From contig WUJK01000004.1 of assembly GCA_011317545.1 (NCBI GenBank), positions 1,364,001 to 1,428,000 on the forward strand: a stretch of DNA of 64,000 bases, read 5' to 3'. The notes under the pieces are model-generated. The model was not told where the DNA came from and did no database searches. It saw nothing but the letters and a program-made list of their open reading frames with translations. The DNA is from Coniella vitis (taxonomy: Eukaryota; Ascomycota; Sordariomycetes; Diaporthales; Schizoparmaceae). This document shows positions 21,828 through 34,453 of the stretch, piece by piece (positions within the stretch are counted from its first letter, which is position 1; each line of letters opens with the position of its first letter). The translations under genes were made by a program, and so were the position numbers.

Positions 21828-24800
21828 ATGCACGCCCTCCAGCAAAAATGTCGGCCCAAGCACCAGGTCTTGATCCTCAAGTGCTATCCCCGTACGTCCA
21901 AGGGTGCCGTCGATGTCAAGCCCAACTCCTCCGAGCTGAGCTACCTGCTCTTCTACGCCACCTCCCGCAAGACCAAAATCCAAAAAGTTGGCACCTTTCT
22001 GGAAAAGAAGACGGCCAGTGACGTCTGGCGCCTGCGCATTGGGTAAGGTCTCGGTGATTTGCTTTGGTTGGTTTTGGAGGGGTTCAATCTATGCCAAATT
22101 TTCACAGTCGATTGCGAGCGACTGGATGAGTACCAAAAAGCTGATGCTGTTGCTGGCCCCTACAGGAATGTCCAGGTCACTCTCCAGATCCTCGAGGCCC
22201 TCATCGAAAAGAGTCCCAAAGACCTGCCGCTGTTGGCCCCGTCCGTGCTCAAGATACTCGACTTGATCTTGCGCTCCAATGATATCACCATGGTGGAGTC
22301 GTCCATCCCCACCTTTGACGCCTTTTGCCAGAATCACGATGCCTCGTCGCTCTTCGCCGACCAGCAGTACCTCCGCCAGTACGAATCGATTGTCTCTCAG
22401 TACGCCTCTTTGGCCTCCACGCGCGAAAACCCAGACAAGAGTAAGCAAAGCAAAGCCGTTGCGCTGCGATGGAGGAATGCCGGTCTGGAGGCCATCAAAA
22501 GCATCGCCACTTCGGACGCGCTGTCGTCTGCTGCTGGGCGGCAGATCGATGTCATTGTGCCCATGATCTTGGAAAACTTGTGGACGGACAATGAGGACTT
22601 TTTGGACGTGTTGTTGCAGCGTGGCAACCTGGAAGAAAAGGTTAGCGCGGAGCACACCTCCAAAAGAAGGAGCAGCAACGCGACTGCTCGGACAGCCGAA
22701 GGCGATGGGGAACCAAACCCAAACCCGATTGCACTCTCCGGGTCGGCTGGGGATGTCGACAAGATGGAGGAAGAAGAAACGGGTGTCCTGGCCATCCAGT
22801 GCCTGAAGCAAATCTTTGTGGTGCCCAACCGTTCGCAGATCAATGTGGCCACCACCGCGTTGTTGAGGTTCATTGCGGAACGCATTAAGCAAGACGAGGC
22901 AGTCGTCAAGACGAGCAATGGCAATGACCACGGATGGGCCATCAAGCTGTACGGCCTTGTGGCGCGGTGGACACCAATGCAGGAGCGATATGTCATGCTG
23001 GTAGTCACCCTGGATTCCATGATGCACACGCAGCTCAAGGACGACACCCTTGCGCATCACATTGTGCTTATCGCCATGGTTGGCTCGTTGCTGCGGTCCG
23101 ACATCAACTTGATAGGACTGAGCGTCATGGATGTGCTGCTGGGTCTGATCCAGCACATGAAGAGACTTGTGCACATGCCAGGCGACCCAAGCGGAGGAAC
23201 AAGCAAGGAAACCACTGGTCCTGCCGCGCAGCGCAAGGAGCTCCTGGCACGCATCCAGCAGACCATGGGCGACTTAGCCACGCACGTGTACTACAACGAG
23301 CAAATCATTGATATGGTCTCTGCACTTTTGCTCCGACTCAAACCGTCCAAGGCTGGCAGTACGTCTACCTCGACCCCTCGTGGCGACCAGACGGACGGCG
23401 AAACCAAATCGGACGAGCACCACCTCGACTCTCTGTTTTCTCTCACCATTGCCAAGGTCACGGCTCTCAAGGCGGTCAAGCTCATTCTGAAGGTTGCGAA
23501 CCGCAAGGTCAGAATGACTGGCGTCATCAGCTTATCGAGATATCCGGTGCCCATTGAGAAATGGGAGAACACACAGTGGCTGTTGAGGGACCCGGAGGGA
23601 GAGGTTAGGCGAGCATATGTCGATGCGCTTCTCACATGGCTTGATCGAGAAACGAGAGCCAAAGACGCTATCGCTTGGGACGACTATCCGCCTAGAGGGT
23701 CGAGGAGTGAGCTTGCGGCAGCCGTGGACGCTAGGCGCGCTCGCTCCGTATCTGCATACAGGGAGAAATCGACATCTCGGAGGCCCAAGAGCACGTTCTT
23801 GCACATGCTTCACATTGCCATCTATGATAACGCATTGCAATTCCTCGACTACGATTCCGATATTGTGCTTCTCCACGCTCTCCTCGCAAAGCTTGTCATG
23901 CGCCTCGGGGTGAATGCCGTGCGGTTTGGGCTGCCTATGGTCTTTAGACTGCAGGAGGATATCCAGGAAGTCGATACGCCTCAGCAAAAGGTCCGCTTGG
24001 GCAGCCTGTGCCACGGGTACTTTTGGGTCTTGACGGAAAAGTTTGACTTTGACGCATCCGTGGTTGGCCGGGCCATTGGAAACGAGATAATTCGACGTAG
24101 GACGAAGCATTTCTGGGTCGATGGCGTGCAAGTGCCAGCCCCGCCGCTGGACACGATAGGAATGCCCGGCATTGCCAAGCAGCAGTCTAGGTTGTCAGCT
24201 GCAGAAGCCGAGTCCGAGGCATTGCTACCTTTTGATGATCGAGCGTCGCTCGTTGAGTGCATTTGCACCAGCTACGAGGAAACGAACCTGTCCCAAGCAG
24301 GCAGCCCACCGAGCTCTCCCAGCCGCCAGTTTGCATCACCAGTGCTTGGCTCTGGTTTGACTGCAAGCCCTGAGGGTGGGAACAAGCTGGACTTGCCCAT
24401 GAGCTTCAGGGAGGCCATGCTTTTTGACTGGTCGCGCGATTCGGCCATGGCCGCTATCCAAGCTGCGAGCAAGTCGGCTTCGCTCAATGGCTCCCGTTCT
24501 GGCACGAATGGCACGAGCCGTGTTCGTATGGGCTTCCACAACGGTGCTGCTGCTGTGGCCAATGGGAACGGAAGGGCACTGGCAGACTCTCCGTTCCAGA
24601 GCTCGAATGATCTTCGCCCGCGGTCGCAGCCTGCGGCAGACGGAGGGCGCACATTGGCACCCATAACATCCAAGATTCGCAAGACGAGCGTTCGCAGCGG
24701 CATCTCCACGCACCCAGAGAACGAGCAAGCAGGCTTTGTGACGTCGATTAGCCAGCTCAAGATGGTGCTGTCGGGAGAGGTGGAAGCGCCACCTTTGACA

Positions 24801-25358
24801 GCAGGAGTGCGAGACTTGTCCAGTAGCGATGACAGCATGGTCAGCTACGATATGTCAACGTCTGAAGTGTCCTTCAATCCGCCTCCAGCAACGGTGCGAT
24901 CTCAGAACCAAAGCGACGGGTCACCGGCGGCTACCCGACGGTCACGGTCTATTTCCCGCGAGCGCAGGGACTCAGATGGGACTTCGTTGGGCCCACTCAA
25001 CTCGAACCCACCCTCGGATGTATCGCCGTATGGGCACCAGGACCACGAGGGTGTACCACCTGTACCGCCGCTGCCCTCGGGAATTACAGGTTCGCCGCCT
25101 CAAGCCGTGGCGAGAAAAGACCATGCCATTGGGTCGCCTGTTGGCGCCAGCCCCCATGCACCAGCGCAGAAGCAGTCGACAACGAGGCAGAGAAGTGTGC
25201 GAAGCAGAGGCGGTGAGACTGTGCGGTCATCGACGTGGGGCAGCATTCAAACAATGGACGAGCCGCTGCCGACCATGGGCTTGCAGTCTTTGCTCAAGGG
25301 CATCGACGCCAGGGCTGGAGAGGGTACCCTTGGAAATGTATCCAAGCCACCGTACTGA
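21828..25358 (+). CDS. efr3: EFR3, plasma-membrane scaffold of the PI4-kinase complex
   Basis: Efr3 anchors the Stt4/PI4KA-Ypp1/TTC7 complex at the plasma membrane, where it makes PI4P. Two exons, 21828-22042 and 22166-25358 (intron GTAAGG...CTACAG, 123 nt), give 1135 residues; splicing restores RIGNVQVTLQIL, which is continuous in homologues. The N-terminus MHALQQKCRPKHQVLILKCYPR is the basic/Cys-containing membrane-binding end typical of the family. Residues about 70-700 are helical HEAT/ARM-like repeats (for example EALIEKSPKDLPLLAPSVLK and TQWLLRDPEGEVRRAYVDAL). The rest, from about 760, is Ser/Pro/Arg-rich, probably disordered and phosphorylated. Length agrees with fungal Efr3. Leader sequence is C-rich. 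No anomaly seen. Confidence 0.92.
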
Positions 25359-28100
25359 AAATCTTGTTTTTTTTGTTTTGTTTTTTTTTAGTTCCCTCAC
25401 CTTGACACTGACCTCTTTTTAATTTCATATGGAGGTAACCTCTATGCGAGCGTATGCACCTTTTCTTTTTTCATTTGTATACATATCCACAAGCCTTTTT
25501 TTTTTGTCTTGTACTTCAAAATATCTATATCACGCAAGCAGGCTGGAAAGGGGGGGGGGAGCAGGGGCAAAGACTATAGTACAAGACCATGATTGGGCTC
25601 TGATATTTGGCTTTTTCATTAGTTACCAAAGCGATTCTACTTTTTGTTCATTTCCTTTGTAAAGCAAAGCAAAGTGGCATAATGAGTAGCGAGAGGGGGG
25701 GGGGAGCTAGGATTTGGAACTTGACAATGATACCTGAGATAGGAAGTTGTCTTTTTTTGTTTTTGTTCCTTATCATGTATATCCACGAATACGTGAGCGA
25801 GCGGCTACCATGGTATAGTCGAGAAGGGTATTTATATTGTTTACTAATGCTTAGTAAGGATATGATAGGAGGAAGATGAGACGGTGGTGTGGTAGTAATC
25901 AAGGCGGAGAGTGGTAATATCAATGTTGCCTTGTTGGTGGTACGGTGCAACTGCAAAGTAGCGCTTAATATAGATAGCAACGGAAACGCGCTTTGTTACC
26001 TGATATTCGGCTTGTTGATGTTGGTGTATTGGTGCGTTGGTGCGTTGGTGATTATGTTTTTGGGCTGCGTGGTGAGTATATAGTAAAATGTGAATATTTA
26101 GCTTGTAGTTATTGACTGTATCTTTTTAGCAAGGACGCATTTCTGTGGATGACGCGAAGGAAAGCTATCTTATCTAGTTTGTTAGTAATGGATGTTGATG
26201 TTATATAAAATTGTGTGAATTTGGGGGTTTACAAAGGATCTGGTTTGGGGGCCGGGGGGAGGCGGCATTCACATGTCATATGTTGGCTTGTGCTCGAGTA
26301 CTATTTATACAGTACTATGTAGCTCGGCTCGGGAGGGTTTTGCCGTTTGCTTTGTCCCCGTGTTTTCCTCGGTTTGTCGGGCTTTGTGGGGATTGTTACA
26401 CGTACTGTACTGTCCATATAGTAAGAAGCTTGTGTATTGATTGTCTTCAGAGCAGTACTCAGTAGCTACAAAAGATGCTCGACAGACAAATTCCCAATCT
26501 ATGACAATATAATGATTACAAATGGTATACCATGTAGAGCAATATCGTAGTCGGTAAGCAACATCACAGGTAATTTTTGGAACACCGTGCGGATGCCGAG
26601 ACAAATGTCTCTCCTTTTCCAGCAGGGCACAAAAGATAGAGAGAGAGAGAGAGTTGGGGGTTGCAGTTTGCATTTTACATACATACTATGGTAGTAGTAT
26701 TAAAAAAGGTGGATCCTATGATGATCTATTGACTGACATCTGCAGTTTGAAGGAGGTGACATGCGTGGATTCCCCTGGTGTGATATATGCAACGATCACA
26801 CAGTACTCTCCTGAAGTTCGCTATGTACATAGATAGTACTATGAGCCGAGTACTGTGTACACTCAGACTCCACTCTAACACACAAAGTATTGTGGAAGTG
26901 CAGAGTATCGTGTACTTTGGGGGTAGAGAAACTGTGGGGCTCAGGAAAGAAGGTTACTAAGTAACTTTTGGATTTACGACGATAAGGATAAGTGAAAACG
27001 GATTGATGAGAGCAAAAGGAAGATGGTGCGAGACCTGCAGGCAGTAGTATATTCAGCGGCCAATCCAGATGTCCCGCGAGGCTTCAACGAGAGTGCAGGA
27101 TCATCAATCAGGTGGTGGTGATGTCTGTGTACATTTTTTGATCTGTTTTTGTTGTTGTTGTATAATTATGGTCAGATTTGCAGATAGATACTTGCTGGGG
27201 CCCTCTTCTGTCATTTGCCATCCCATTGAGCACACAATAATGAGTGCACGGCCGACACGTACCACTGAATTCTTAAACATTGTGAGTCCATGGTACAGTT
27301 CACAGGCCAGGACCGAAGACAAGTCCTGATATATGCAGTAGAGAGCTGGATCCCATCAAGTAACACGATAGCAGGGACGCTTGTTTTCCTTACTTATTGC
27401 CCGCGCCATCGGATCTTGGAGAGAAGGTGAGTATAGCAAGGGATCCGTTGTCCGTCACAGAAGGACTCATGATGGACGCGCATGGCCTGACCTGACGAGA
27501 GAAGGCTAACTATGTACTTGGGTACTTGTAGTTATGTACAGCCAAAAGTACTATAACTCTAGGGTGCACCCCTGCCTCTGCAGGCTGACTACAGAGTACA
27601 GAGTACCTAGTCCTGTGGCTCTCTCGGTGTAGATGGTAGCAGTTGGCTCCGCACTAGGTCGACCCCGGTATAGCGCCATTTGTCCCGGGCGTTGGAGCGT
27701 GATGGTTTCCGACTTCCGCGACGCATACGACGACGAAAAGTGTCAGCCAGCAGCAGCGGCAGCAGCAGTTGGTTGCTGCAACCTTTGATGAGCCGCCGCA
27801 TGACTTCTTGAAGGATTTGTATTGTTTTTATTTCTCGTTGGCTTACTTGGCTGTGTGCTCAATCCTCTTTCCATCTTCATTTCTCTTGATTCTCTTTCTC
27901 TCTCTCTCTCTCTCTCGCTCGTCCAATTGCTCTGGTTGAGTTGCACTGGAACTGAGATTCACTCTCATACGCACACTCACCCTCATCCTCACCCTCACCT
28001 TTGGACAGCCTCACAAATTTGTTCCGTTGGCTCGCCCACTCACTCACCCACCCTTACATCAGGTGTCTTTTGACCAGCATCAAGGAGAAAACAGCACACC
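25359..28100. other. Intergenic, 2.7 kb
   Basis: No supported gene in six frames. Contains G10 runs at 25550 and 25695, a GA tract near 26637-26654, a TC tract near 27897-27916, the 9-mer at 26313 with near-copies at 26686, 26824 and 27510, and CACTCA/CCTCA low-complexity before 28101 that is probably the dehydrogenase leader. Confidence 0.5.
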
Positions 28101-29568
28101 ATGGCTCCTCTCGCGGCAGCAGATCAGAATCGCCTGGTCGAGGCCATCCACCAATCCGTCCCCGTCAATGTCACCGCGCCATATGATAAATCCACCTTGC
28201 GCGGCAAAACCATTCTCATCACTGGTGGCTCCTCTGGACTGTGAGTTTGTCCTCTGCTTTCTCCCAAAAGAAAAAGAAGAAGAAAGAAAACAAAAAGACA
28301 TCCACTTTCGTCAACTCATATTCACTCACTTACACCGCCAACACAAAAAAAACAGCGGCGCAGCCTTTGCCCGCGAATGGGCGTCCCACGGCGCAAACAT
28401 CGTCATCGGCGACATCAACACCGAAGCAGGCGAGGCCCTCGTTGCAGAACTGCGCTCCTCTGCCCCGGCCTCTTGCTCGTCGCACCAGCACTTCATCCAC
28501 TGCGACGTCACCTCGTGGCCCTCCCAGGTCTCCCTCTTCCAGCGCGCCGTCGCCCTCTCCCCAACAGGCGAGCTCGACGCCGTCGTCGCCTCGGCAGGCA
28601 TCACAGACAAGTACGGCGCCATAACAGGCAAAGGCTTCGAGAACCCAGCCGGCCTCGACCAGGCCAACCCGCCCGCGCCAGACCTCTCGTGCATCGAGGT
28701 GAACCTGATTGGCGTCCTGTACACGGCCCACCTCGGCCTCTTTTGGCTCCAGCAAAACGCTTCCCCGGAGTCCTGGAACCCCCCGCATCCATACACCGAC
28801 ACCCGCGACGCCCGCGACCGCCACCTCTTCCTCATCGGCTCCTCCGCCGGCCTCTTTGTCCTGCCCGGGATCCCGCAGTACATCACCGCCAAGCACGGCG
28901 TCACAGGCCTGTTTCGCTCGCTGCGCACCCTCACCTACCGCCAGGGCATCCGCGTCAACATGCTGTGCCCGTATTTCGTCGACACGCCCATTCTCCCCAC
29001 GCGCGCCGTCGCCATGCTGGCCGGGCTGGGACTCGCCCGCTTGGACGACACGGTGGATGCTGCGACGCGGCTGATGGCTGCGCCTGCGGATCCAACGTCC
29101 CCTGCTGCAAGCAGCAGCAGCAGCAACAACAAAAACAACAACCACCAACGACCACCGCACAATGGACGCATCGCAGGGCGCGCGCTCTGGATCGGCCCGC
29201 GGCTGGAATTCGTCAAGGGGCGGAGCGCCGCCGATATCCTCCCGGACCACGAACTCGCCAGTGCACAAGAGGTCGCGGCGCTGGAAGCCAAAGACGTCAC
29301 GGGCCAAGTCCTCGCCGAGGAAAGTGTGGGATCTGTGACGACAACATCACCAGGAACGACGGAACCAAGAGGGCAAGCGGTGTGGGAAGTCTATGCGCAT
29401 GATTACGAGACGGCGGACTATTTTGTCCGGAGGTATCTGCGACTGCTGAACACGATTGCGCAGATCAAGGGCTGGATTGGGTTTTGGAGGGAGCTGTGGC
29501 ATGCCTTGTTTGTGAGAAAGCCGCCGCCTGGTCCTGCTGCTGCTGCTGCTGCTGCTAAGAAGGATTGA
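28101..29568 (+). CDS. Short-chain dehydrogenase/reductase
   Basis: NAD(P)-dependent oxidoreductase of the SDR superfamily; substrate unknown. Exons 28101-28240 and 28356-29568 (115-nt intron GTGAGT...AACAG), 450 residues. The splice joins the cofactor loop ILITGGSSGLGAAFA (TGxxxGxG) near residues 38-52. Further motifs: acidic DIN after strand 2 (suggests NAD preference, inference), VASAGI in place of NNAG, LIGSSAG with the catalytic Ser near 207, and QYITAKHG with the YxxxK pair near 220. At 450 residues it is longer than the usual 250-300: a Ser/Asn/Gln-rich insert (about 29110-29160, built on CAG/AAC repeats) and a C-terminal extension ending in Ala-rich PGPAAAAAAAKKD (GCT repeat) account for this. 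It resembles fungal proteins annotated as 15-hydroxyprostaglandin dehydrogenase-like, a name without functional weight. Confidence 0.88.
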
Positions 29569-29842
29569 TTTGATTGATTTGATTGATTCATTCGGTTGAT
29601 ATTGATTGCTTTCCCTTGAATAATGAGATTAGATTTGGTGGGTTTTTGGAATGAATGGTGAGGGAGGGGAAGAAATATTTGATTTGTTGCAGCAGCTGCC
29701 CAAGAAAGGCGAAAAAAAAGAAGAGAAAAAAAAAAAAGAAAAATAGTAAAACCCACAATGAATCACTTTAAAGCATGCGTCGGTCGTCAGAGGCTGAGAC
29801 ATGACAACAAGACAAGGAAGTAAGTATACAATAAGTAGTAAA

Positions 29843-29855
29843 GGGGGGGGGGGGG
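29843..29855. repeat. G13 homopolymer
   Basis: Longest G run in the window, in the dehydrogenase/SCW1 convergent spacer. Confidence 0.95.
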
Positions 29856-30413
29856 AAGAAAAAGAAAATAAAGGAAAGACAGGGTGGGCATCGGCCGGTT
29901 CTGGCAGGCCACCCACTTGCCCCTCCGATCTATCGCTGGGGAACGAAGAAGCTGAGCACGTGGCAATGTCAAGGATTGGGGGGCCCTTAGAAGATGCAGG
30001 AACCGAGACCTCAGTTACTATGTCAAAGAGGAAAAAAGTGAAACCTTGCGAGGAATGTTTGAATTTACGGGCCGATAGCAATAGCGTATATCACAATTTT
30101 GATCAGCATGAAATTTATGGCATTACTAATAAAAAAGGAAAGCACCCCTTGATTGCTTCAATAAGCAAAGTCTTTGAGATTGGTCACTACCTGCTAACCC
30201 TCGATCCTCTCTAATTATGAACAAGCAGAAAAGCAAGCGCTGGACCGCACAAATCTAAACATACACAACCTGCAATGGCGCTGAAAACTCCCCGGCCGTG
30301 TTTCGAAACATTCAAGGCCCGACACATCGAAGACCGCTAGCCGTAAGCGACCGTTATGACGGTGAAACCATCGAGGGGTGGGATATACATGATTGTATGA
30401 CAACATGAATATT

Positions 30414-30434
30414 AAAAAAAAAAAAAAAAAAAAA
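30414..30434. repeat. A21 homopolymer
   Basis: Twenty-one consecutive A in intergenic DNA. Confidence 0.95.
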
Positions 30435-32332
30435 CCATGTAACATTGTTCCCGCCCATAAAGTGCAATATTTGCTCCATTCCAGTACCCATCCTGCTATG
30501 CCATCCCTTCTTTCTTCTCAGGACAAGTCAGACCCAACAAGGTAGATTGCCGGCCACAGGAAGAAGAACCATTTCCCAGAAAGATCCATTGTAATCGACC
30601 TGTGAGGTATTACGATGCATCGGACTTGGGCAGGGAAAGGAGAGAAATCCATGGATATAAGAAATAAAACGAAGAAAAAAAAAAAGGAAACAAAGAAAAT
30701 CAGAAAACGAAATGCTCAACACACTGAAAAGAAAGAAAGGTAGAATAAAAAACCCAGCTCTGAACCGTCAGAGAACAAATTAAACGCTCTATGAGAGCAC
30801 CGACACTGGCAGTCTGGTCTTCCCTACTCGCTGGTGAGATGCCAGGCTTTCAGCATGTCTGTAGGCCCCGCAACGCTGACGTTTCTGGATGTGGAACCCC
30901 ATATTCGAAGTGAGTGGGGTGCACCGTATGAACCCATTCTTGCCCTTTCATCGCTGCAAACTTTTGGACTGCTTGTAAGACAACGATCGTATCCATCACG
31001 CTTTTCTCATTCGAACCCGAGCCCCTAGGTGCAGACACATTGTCAAAAGGTCGTCAACAAGTGTAGGCGTCTCAGACCGGAAAGCAGTTCGAATGTAGAG
31101 ACCATGCCTGTCGTCTTCACAAACGAGCAGTCCCACCGTTGTGCTCATCCACCATGCTGCCCAAGTTCAACCCCCTCACTGAGTGCCTGTCAGACCAACC
31201 AAACGGACAAAGACCGCATCGCCGCCCATTTGAGCCCTGTAATCCAAGCCGTTAAAGCCTAGCAACCTGCCAGTAGATGTATGTGGCGACCTCGTGGTAA
31301 AGGAAAGTTTGGAAAACCCGTCGTGTATGTCTGATGCGCTTTGAAATCCGGCAAAAAGTTACCGCCGCCGATTGATATAATTTTGATCCGTGCTGAGAAA
31401 TGATATATCGATGAGATGTTTCCTGGCAGGCATTATATGTAAAAAGTCAAAAGTGTCCACCGTTGTTGCCCTTGCCTTCTTGTGCACCGTGACTTTTCCA
31501 AAGGAAACCAGGAGTGCTTGAGTTGCCCCCAATATAGTCTCAAGTCCGCCCATCGTTTTCAAATCGCCATGTTCTTCTACCTTCCATTTGGGTTTTTTTA
31601 TCTTTTTTTTCTGCTTCTTCTTTTTCTTTTTCAAACGTTTTCCCTTTTGCGCAGACACTTCCGCTGCTTCTCCTTTTTGCCAACAACGCAAAGCAGATAA
31701 ATGACAACCAGGAGGGACCATCAAGACGGCCAAAGGTATAGAGCCGCAGCCCCGTCCGCTCGCTCGCGATGGATATATGCGCCGCGGCCCGCGGCCCAAA
31801 TTATGCGTACGCACGGTAAAGCTCCATCCCTACTCTTCATTGGAGAGTGATTATGCGAGTAGATGGATGGACCAAAGTGACCAGGCTATACACAACAGCG
31901 GCGAGTTGTGTATGCAATCGTGTGTGTATTCGAGGCAGGCACGCCCACTTTCACAAGGGCCTCCCCAAAATATCGAGCCGCTGCCGTAGCTCATGAACAT
32001 CGTTGGCTGAAACGTACCGTATGGCCCGGTGAACTCCACTAATGTCGAAGAAAATTCGTAAAACATGCAGAAGAGGGGGAATCTTGTGTAGTCAAATGAC
32101 AAAGCTGGCGCATCTGCGCAACCAAATGCATCGCGGCGTTTTTCAAACAAATCCCAGTATACCAAAAAAGAGACACCAATAAAAATGAAACAGACCAGAC
32201 AAAATTCCCGGATCACACAAGATCCAATGCATCGAAGAGAAAGTGGGGGAAAGGAAGACGAGAAGACGAGAACAACACCCGCCACCAAGTGAGACAGGGT
32301 TCAGATGTACTGCATTCAAACACACAATTACT

Positions 32333-34453
32333 TTAGAAGTGACGTGGTTGAAAGCTTTGGTACGGCCCCCGTGAGTAGGGGTTGAAGGTGTGAGGACTGG
32401 AGCTGTTTGAGAAAGAATTTGTCCCAGTCTGTATGCCGTTCGTCGAGGTGCTTGCCAACCCTCTGCCGGGGTCGTTTGCAAGGCCGTTGGTAGGACTGAT
32501 TGTTCCTCCGTTGGCTGAGCCGTTACCATTACTGGTGGTGAAAGCGTTTCCCAATGCATTCGGTACTCCATTGCTGTGTCCATTCGATAGCCCGCTCATC
32601 AAAAAATCGTGGGCCAGGCCAGCACTATATCCATTCGATGGTGACGACACACCGTTGGTCCCAGATGATATGTAATGCGGGCCCCATGCTCCGCCATTGG
32701 CGAAACCATTGTAGGAGAGCGCGCTGGAGCTATTGCTAAAAGCGTGCGAGTTGGCGCTATTGTTGAAGGAGTGCACATTCTGTGCGCTGCCATTCATTCC
32801 ACCAGGCCCATTGGCAACAGGCGAGACCGGATAGGAAGAAGACGGTCGGTTAACCAGGCCCGGCGGCATCCCAAGACCCGGAGGAGGGCCGACGCCGTTT
32901 GTGCGATAGGATGGCGCACCACCGCCCATTGACAAGCCATGGCCGGGTCCAGCTGTGGGATGGGCCCTGACACCAAGAGGATTCTTTGAGAAGCTCAAAC
33001 GGATGCCACCCTTTTTGCTGTTGCTGAGCATTGCACCGTAGAGATCACTCAGACATCTAGTGGCAGCGCCAACATCCTCGAATTCAACAAAGCACATGGG
33101 GCCATTGTTCTTCATCCGAAAGCACATGCGCCTGTATCCCTTTTGTAGCGCAAACAATCGCCTCAGCTCGTCCTCTGAGGCCTCCATGGGAAGATTGCCG
33201 ACGTAGAGGGTATTGCATGGAGGATTTTGGTCGGCAGGATTAGCGGGTGGTGGCGCATGGGGCTGAGGACGCCCGTTCAAATTCGAGTAAGGCTGTTGAA
33301 AGCCTCCGATGGAGGTCCGCATGCCACCAGGTGAGACGATGTTCGGGTGCGCAGAAGATGTTGCGAACGAATTAGCCTCACCATGCTGGGCCATCGACAT
33401 GCCCGCACCCGTGTTCAGGGTCAGAGATCCAAGTCGTGAGGTCATTGAAGAGAGTTGGGGCAGGGTCGCACGTCGTTGGTTCAGCAGTGACGATACATTG
33501 TCAGCGTAGGCGCGGGGGTCATCGATAATATCGCCAGTGTCATCTTGGTCCGTCGGGTCATTGATCAAGGACTTGCCTGATATACGGGCAGGGGGCTCGC
33601 CGAGTGGGTTCCCCATGGACATGCTTGGGATGAAGGCGTTCATGTGTGGAGGAACGACAAATGGCTCAGGATGCGAGTAACTATTGCGGCCGTGGTACTC
33701 TGCGGTCGGGGGCGATGCCCTGTCTGCAAAGGCAGAAGAAGCTGGGTCGAAAAAGGAGCCCTGCGTCGTTGCAACAGCTGGTGTCGACGGGCCCGAAGCT
33801 CCGCTGAACGCTTCTTGACGAATCTCAACAGTCAGGCCATTCTTGCCGTCGAGCTTGGTTGCGATATCCGATGCGGCTGCGCGAGACTTGACTTGCACCG
33901 CAGCGATGCGTGCCGCAGTCTGTTCGTCTGCGCGAGATGAAGGCATGGCGACAGCAAGAATATCATCCTGTGCAAATGTGCACATGATGCGCACGTATTG
34001 TTCGTCGGCCGCGACAGGCAGGCCACGTATGATGACGGTGCACCTGTTCGTGTCTGCGCCAACCTGAACAGGAGGACTGAGCCGAAGGTTTCGTACATCG
34101 CGATCACGGATGAATGTGTTGCGGGTGGACCCAGGGGGACCAAATGTCTGGGTGGACGCCATGGGATTGCTCTGCGTGAGAACAGACATGGCCATGGCAG
34201 CTGTTGTGATGACGGACGACGGAGTCGGAGGAGAAAGAGTGGTCGCAGTTGTGGTCGCGGTCGCGGTCGTGCTGGGAGGCGAGATGGCGCCAAAGGGGCT
34301 CGTCTGGGTGCGACCCAGTGGGCTCGTCCGAGTGGCACTCAGCGGGCGCGAACCTGGAGGATGAGGCTGCGATGTGGACGGGCGGGAACTTGAGGCCTGT
34401 GGAGGATTCACTGCGCCTGGTGAGGCACTATGACTGCGAGAATCTGAAAACAT
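32333..34453 (-). CDS. scw1: RNA-binding protein SCW1/Whi3 family
   Basis: Binds mRNAs; in S. pombe Scw1 affects cell-wall integrity and septation, in S. cerevisiae Whi3 controls size and mRNA localisation. Single exon, 706 residues from the ATG at 34453 (MFSDSRSHSASPG). The frame stays open upstream but without an ATG nearby, so this start is preferred. N-terminal 1-130 is Ser/Thr/Pro-rich. An RRM-like domain at about 135-215 starts CTVIIRGLPVAADEQYVR, and a canonical RRM at about 415-495 has RNP2 LYVGNLP and RNP1-like GPMCFVEFED. The C-terminal 200 residues are Gly/Asn/Ser-rich (NGxxNG repeats), a prion-like low-complexity composition like that of Whi3. The order (RRM-like, linker, C-terminal RRM, N-rich tail) is typical of filamentous fungi. 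Confidence 0.9.
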   Translation of the reverse strand: MFSDSRSHSASPGAVNPPQASSSRPSTSQPHPPGSRPLSATRTSPLGRTQTSPFGAISPPSTTATATTTATTLSPPTPSSVITTAAMAMSVLTQSNPMASTQTFGPPGSTRNTFIRDRDVRNLRLSPPVQVGADTNRCTVIIRGLPVAADEQYVRIMCTFAQDDILAVAMPSSRADEQTAARIAAVQVKSRAAASDIATKLDGKNGLTVEIRQEAFSGASGPSTPAVATTQGSFFDPASSAFADRASPPTAEYHGRNSYSHPEPFVVPPHMNAFIPSMSMGNPLGEPPARISGKSLINDPTDQDDTGDIIDDPRAYADNVSSLLNQRRATLPQLSSMTSRLGSLTLNTGAGMSMAQHGEANSFATSSAHPNIVSPGGMRTSIGGFQQPYSNLNGRPQPHAPPPANPADQNPPCNTLYVGNLPMEASEDELRRLFALQKGYRRMCFRMKNNGPMCFVEFEDVGAATRCLSDLYGAMLSNSKKGGIRLSFSKNPLGVRAHPTAGPGHGLSMGGGAPSYRTNGVGPPPGLGMPPGLVNRPSSSYPVSPVANGPGGMNGSAQNVHSFNNSANSHAFSNSSSALSYNGFANGGAWGPHYISSGTNGVSSPSNGYSAGLAHDFLMSGLSNGHSNGVPNALGNAFTTSNGNGSANGGTISPTNGLANDPGRGLASTSTNGIQTGTNSFSNSSSPHTFNPYSRGPYQSFQPRHF

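Larger units (their letters stand above)
29569..32332. other. Intergenic, convergent 3' ends, 2.8 kb
   Basis: Between the dehydrogenase (+) and SCW1 (-). Holds a GATT-type tandem at 29562-29590, G13 (29843-29855) and A21 (30414-30434). No supported gene; open frames are short. Confidence 0.5.

Noticed and set aside
22089..24838. Minus-strand frames of up to 361 codons inside EFR3
   Set aside because: Antisense shadows; the plus strand reads as a conserved protein.
28330..29307. 325-codon minus-strand and 341-codon plus-strand frames inside the dehydrogenase
   Set aside because: High-GC shadows of the SDR frame; Arg/His/Pro-rich and without motifs.
31003..31022. Minus-strand GGTTCGAATGA resembling a tRNA B-box
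   Set aside because: Upstream sequence does not give a D-arm or anticodon arm.
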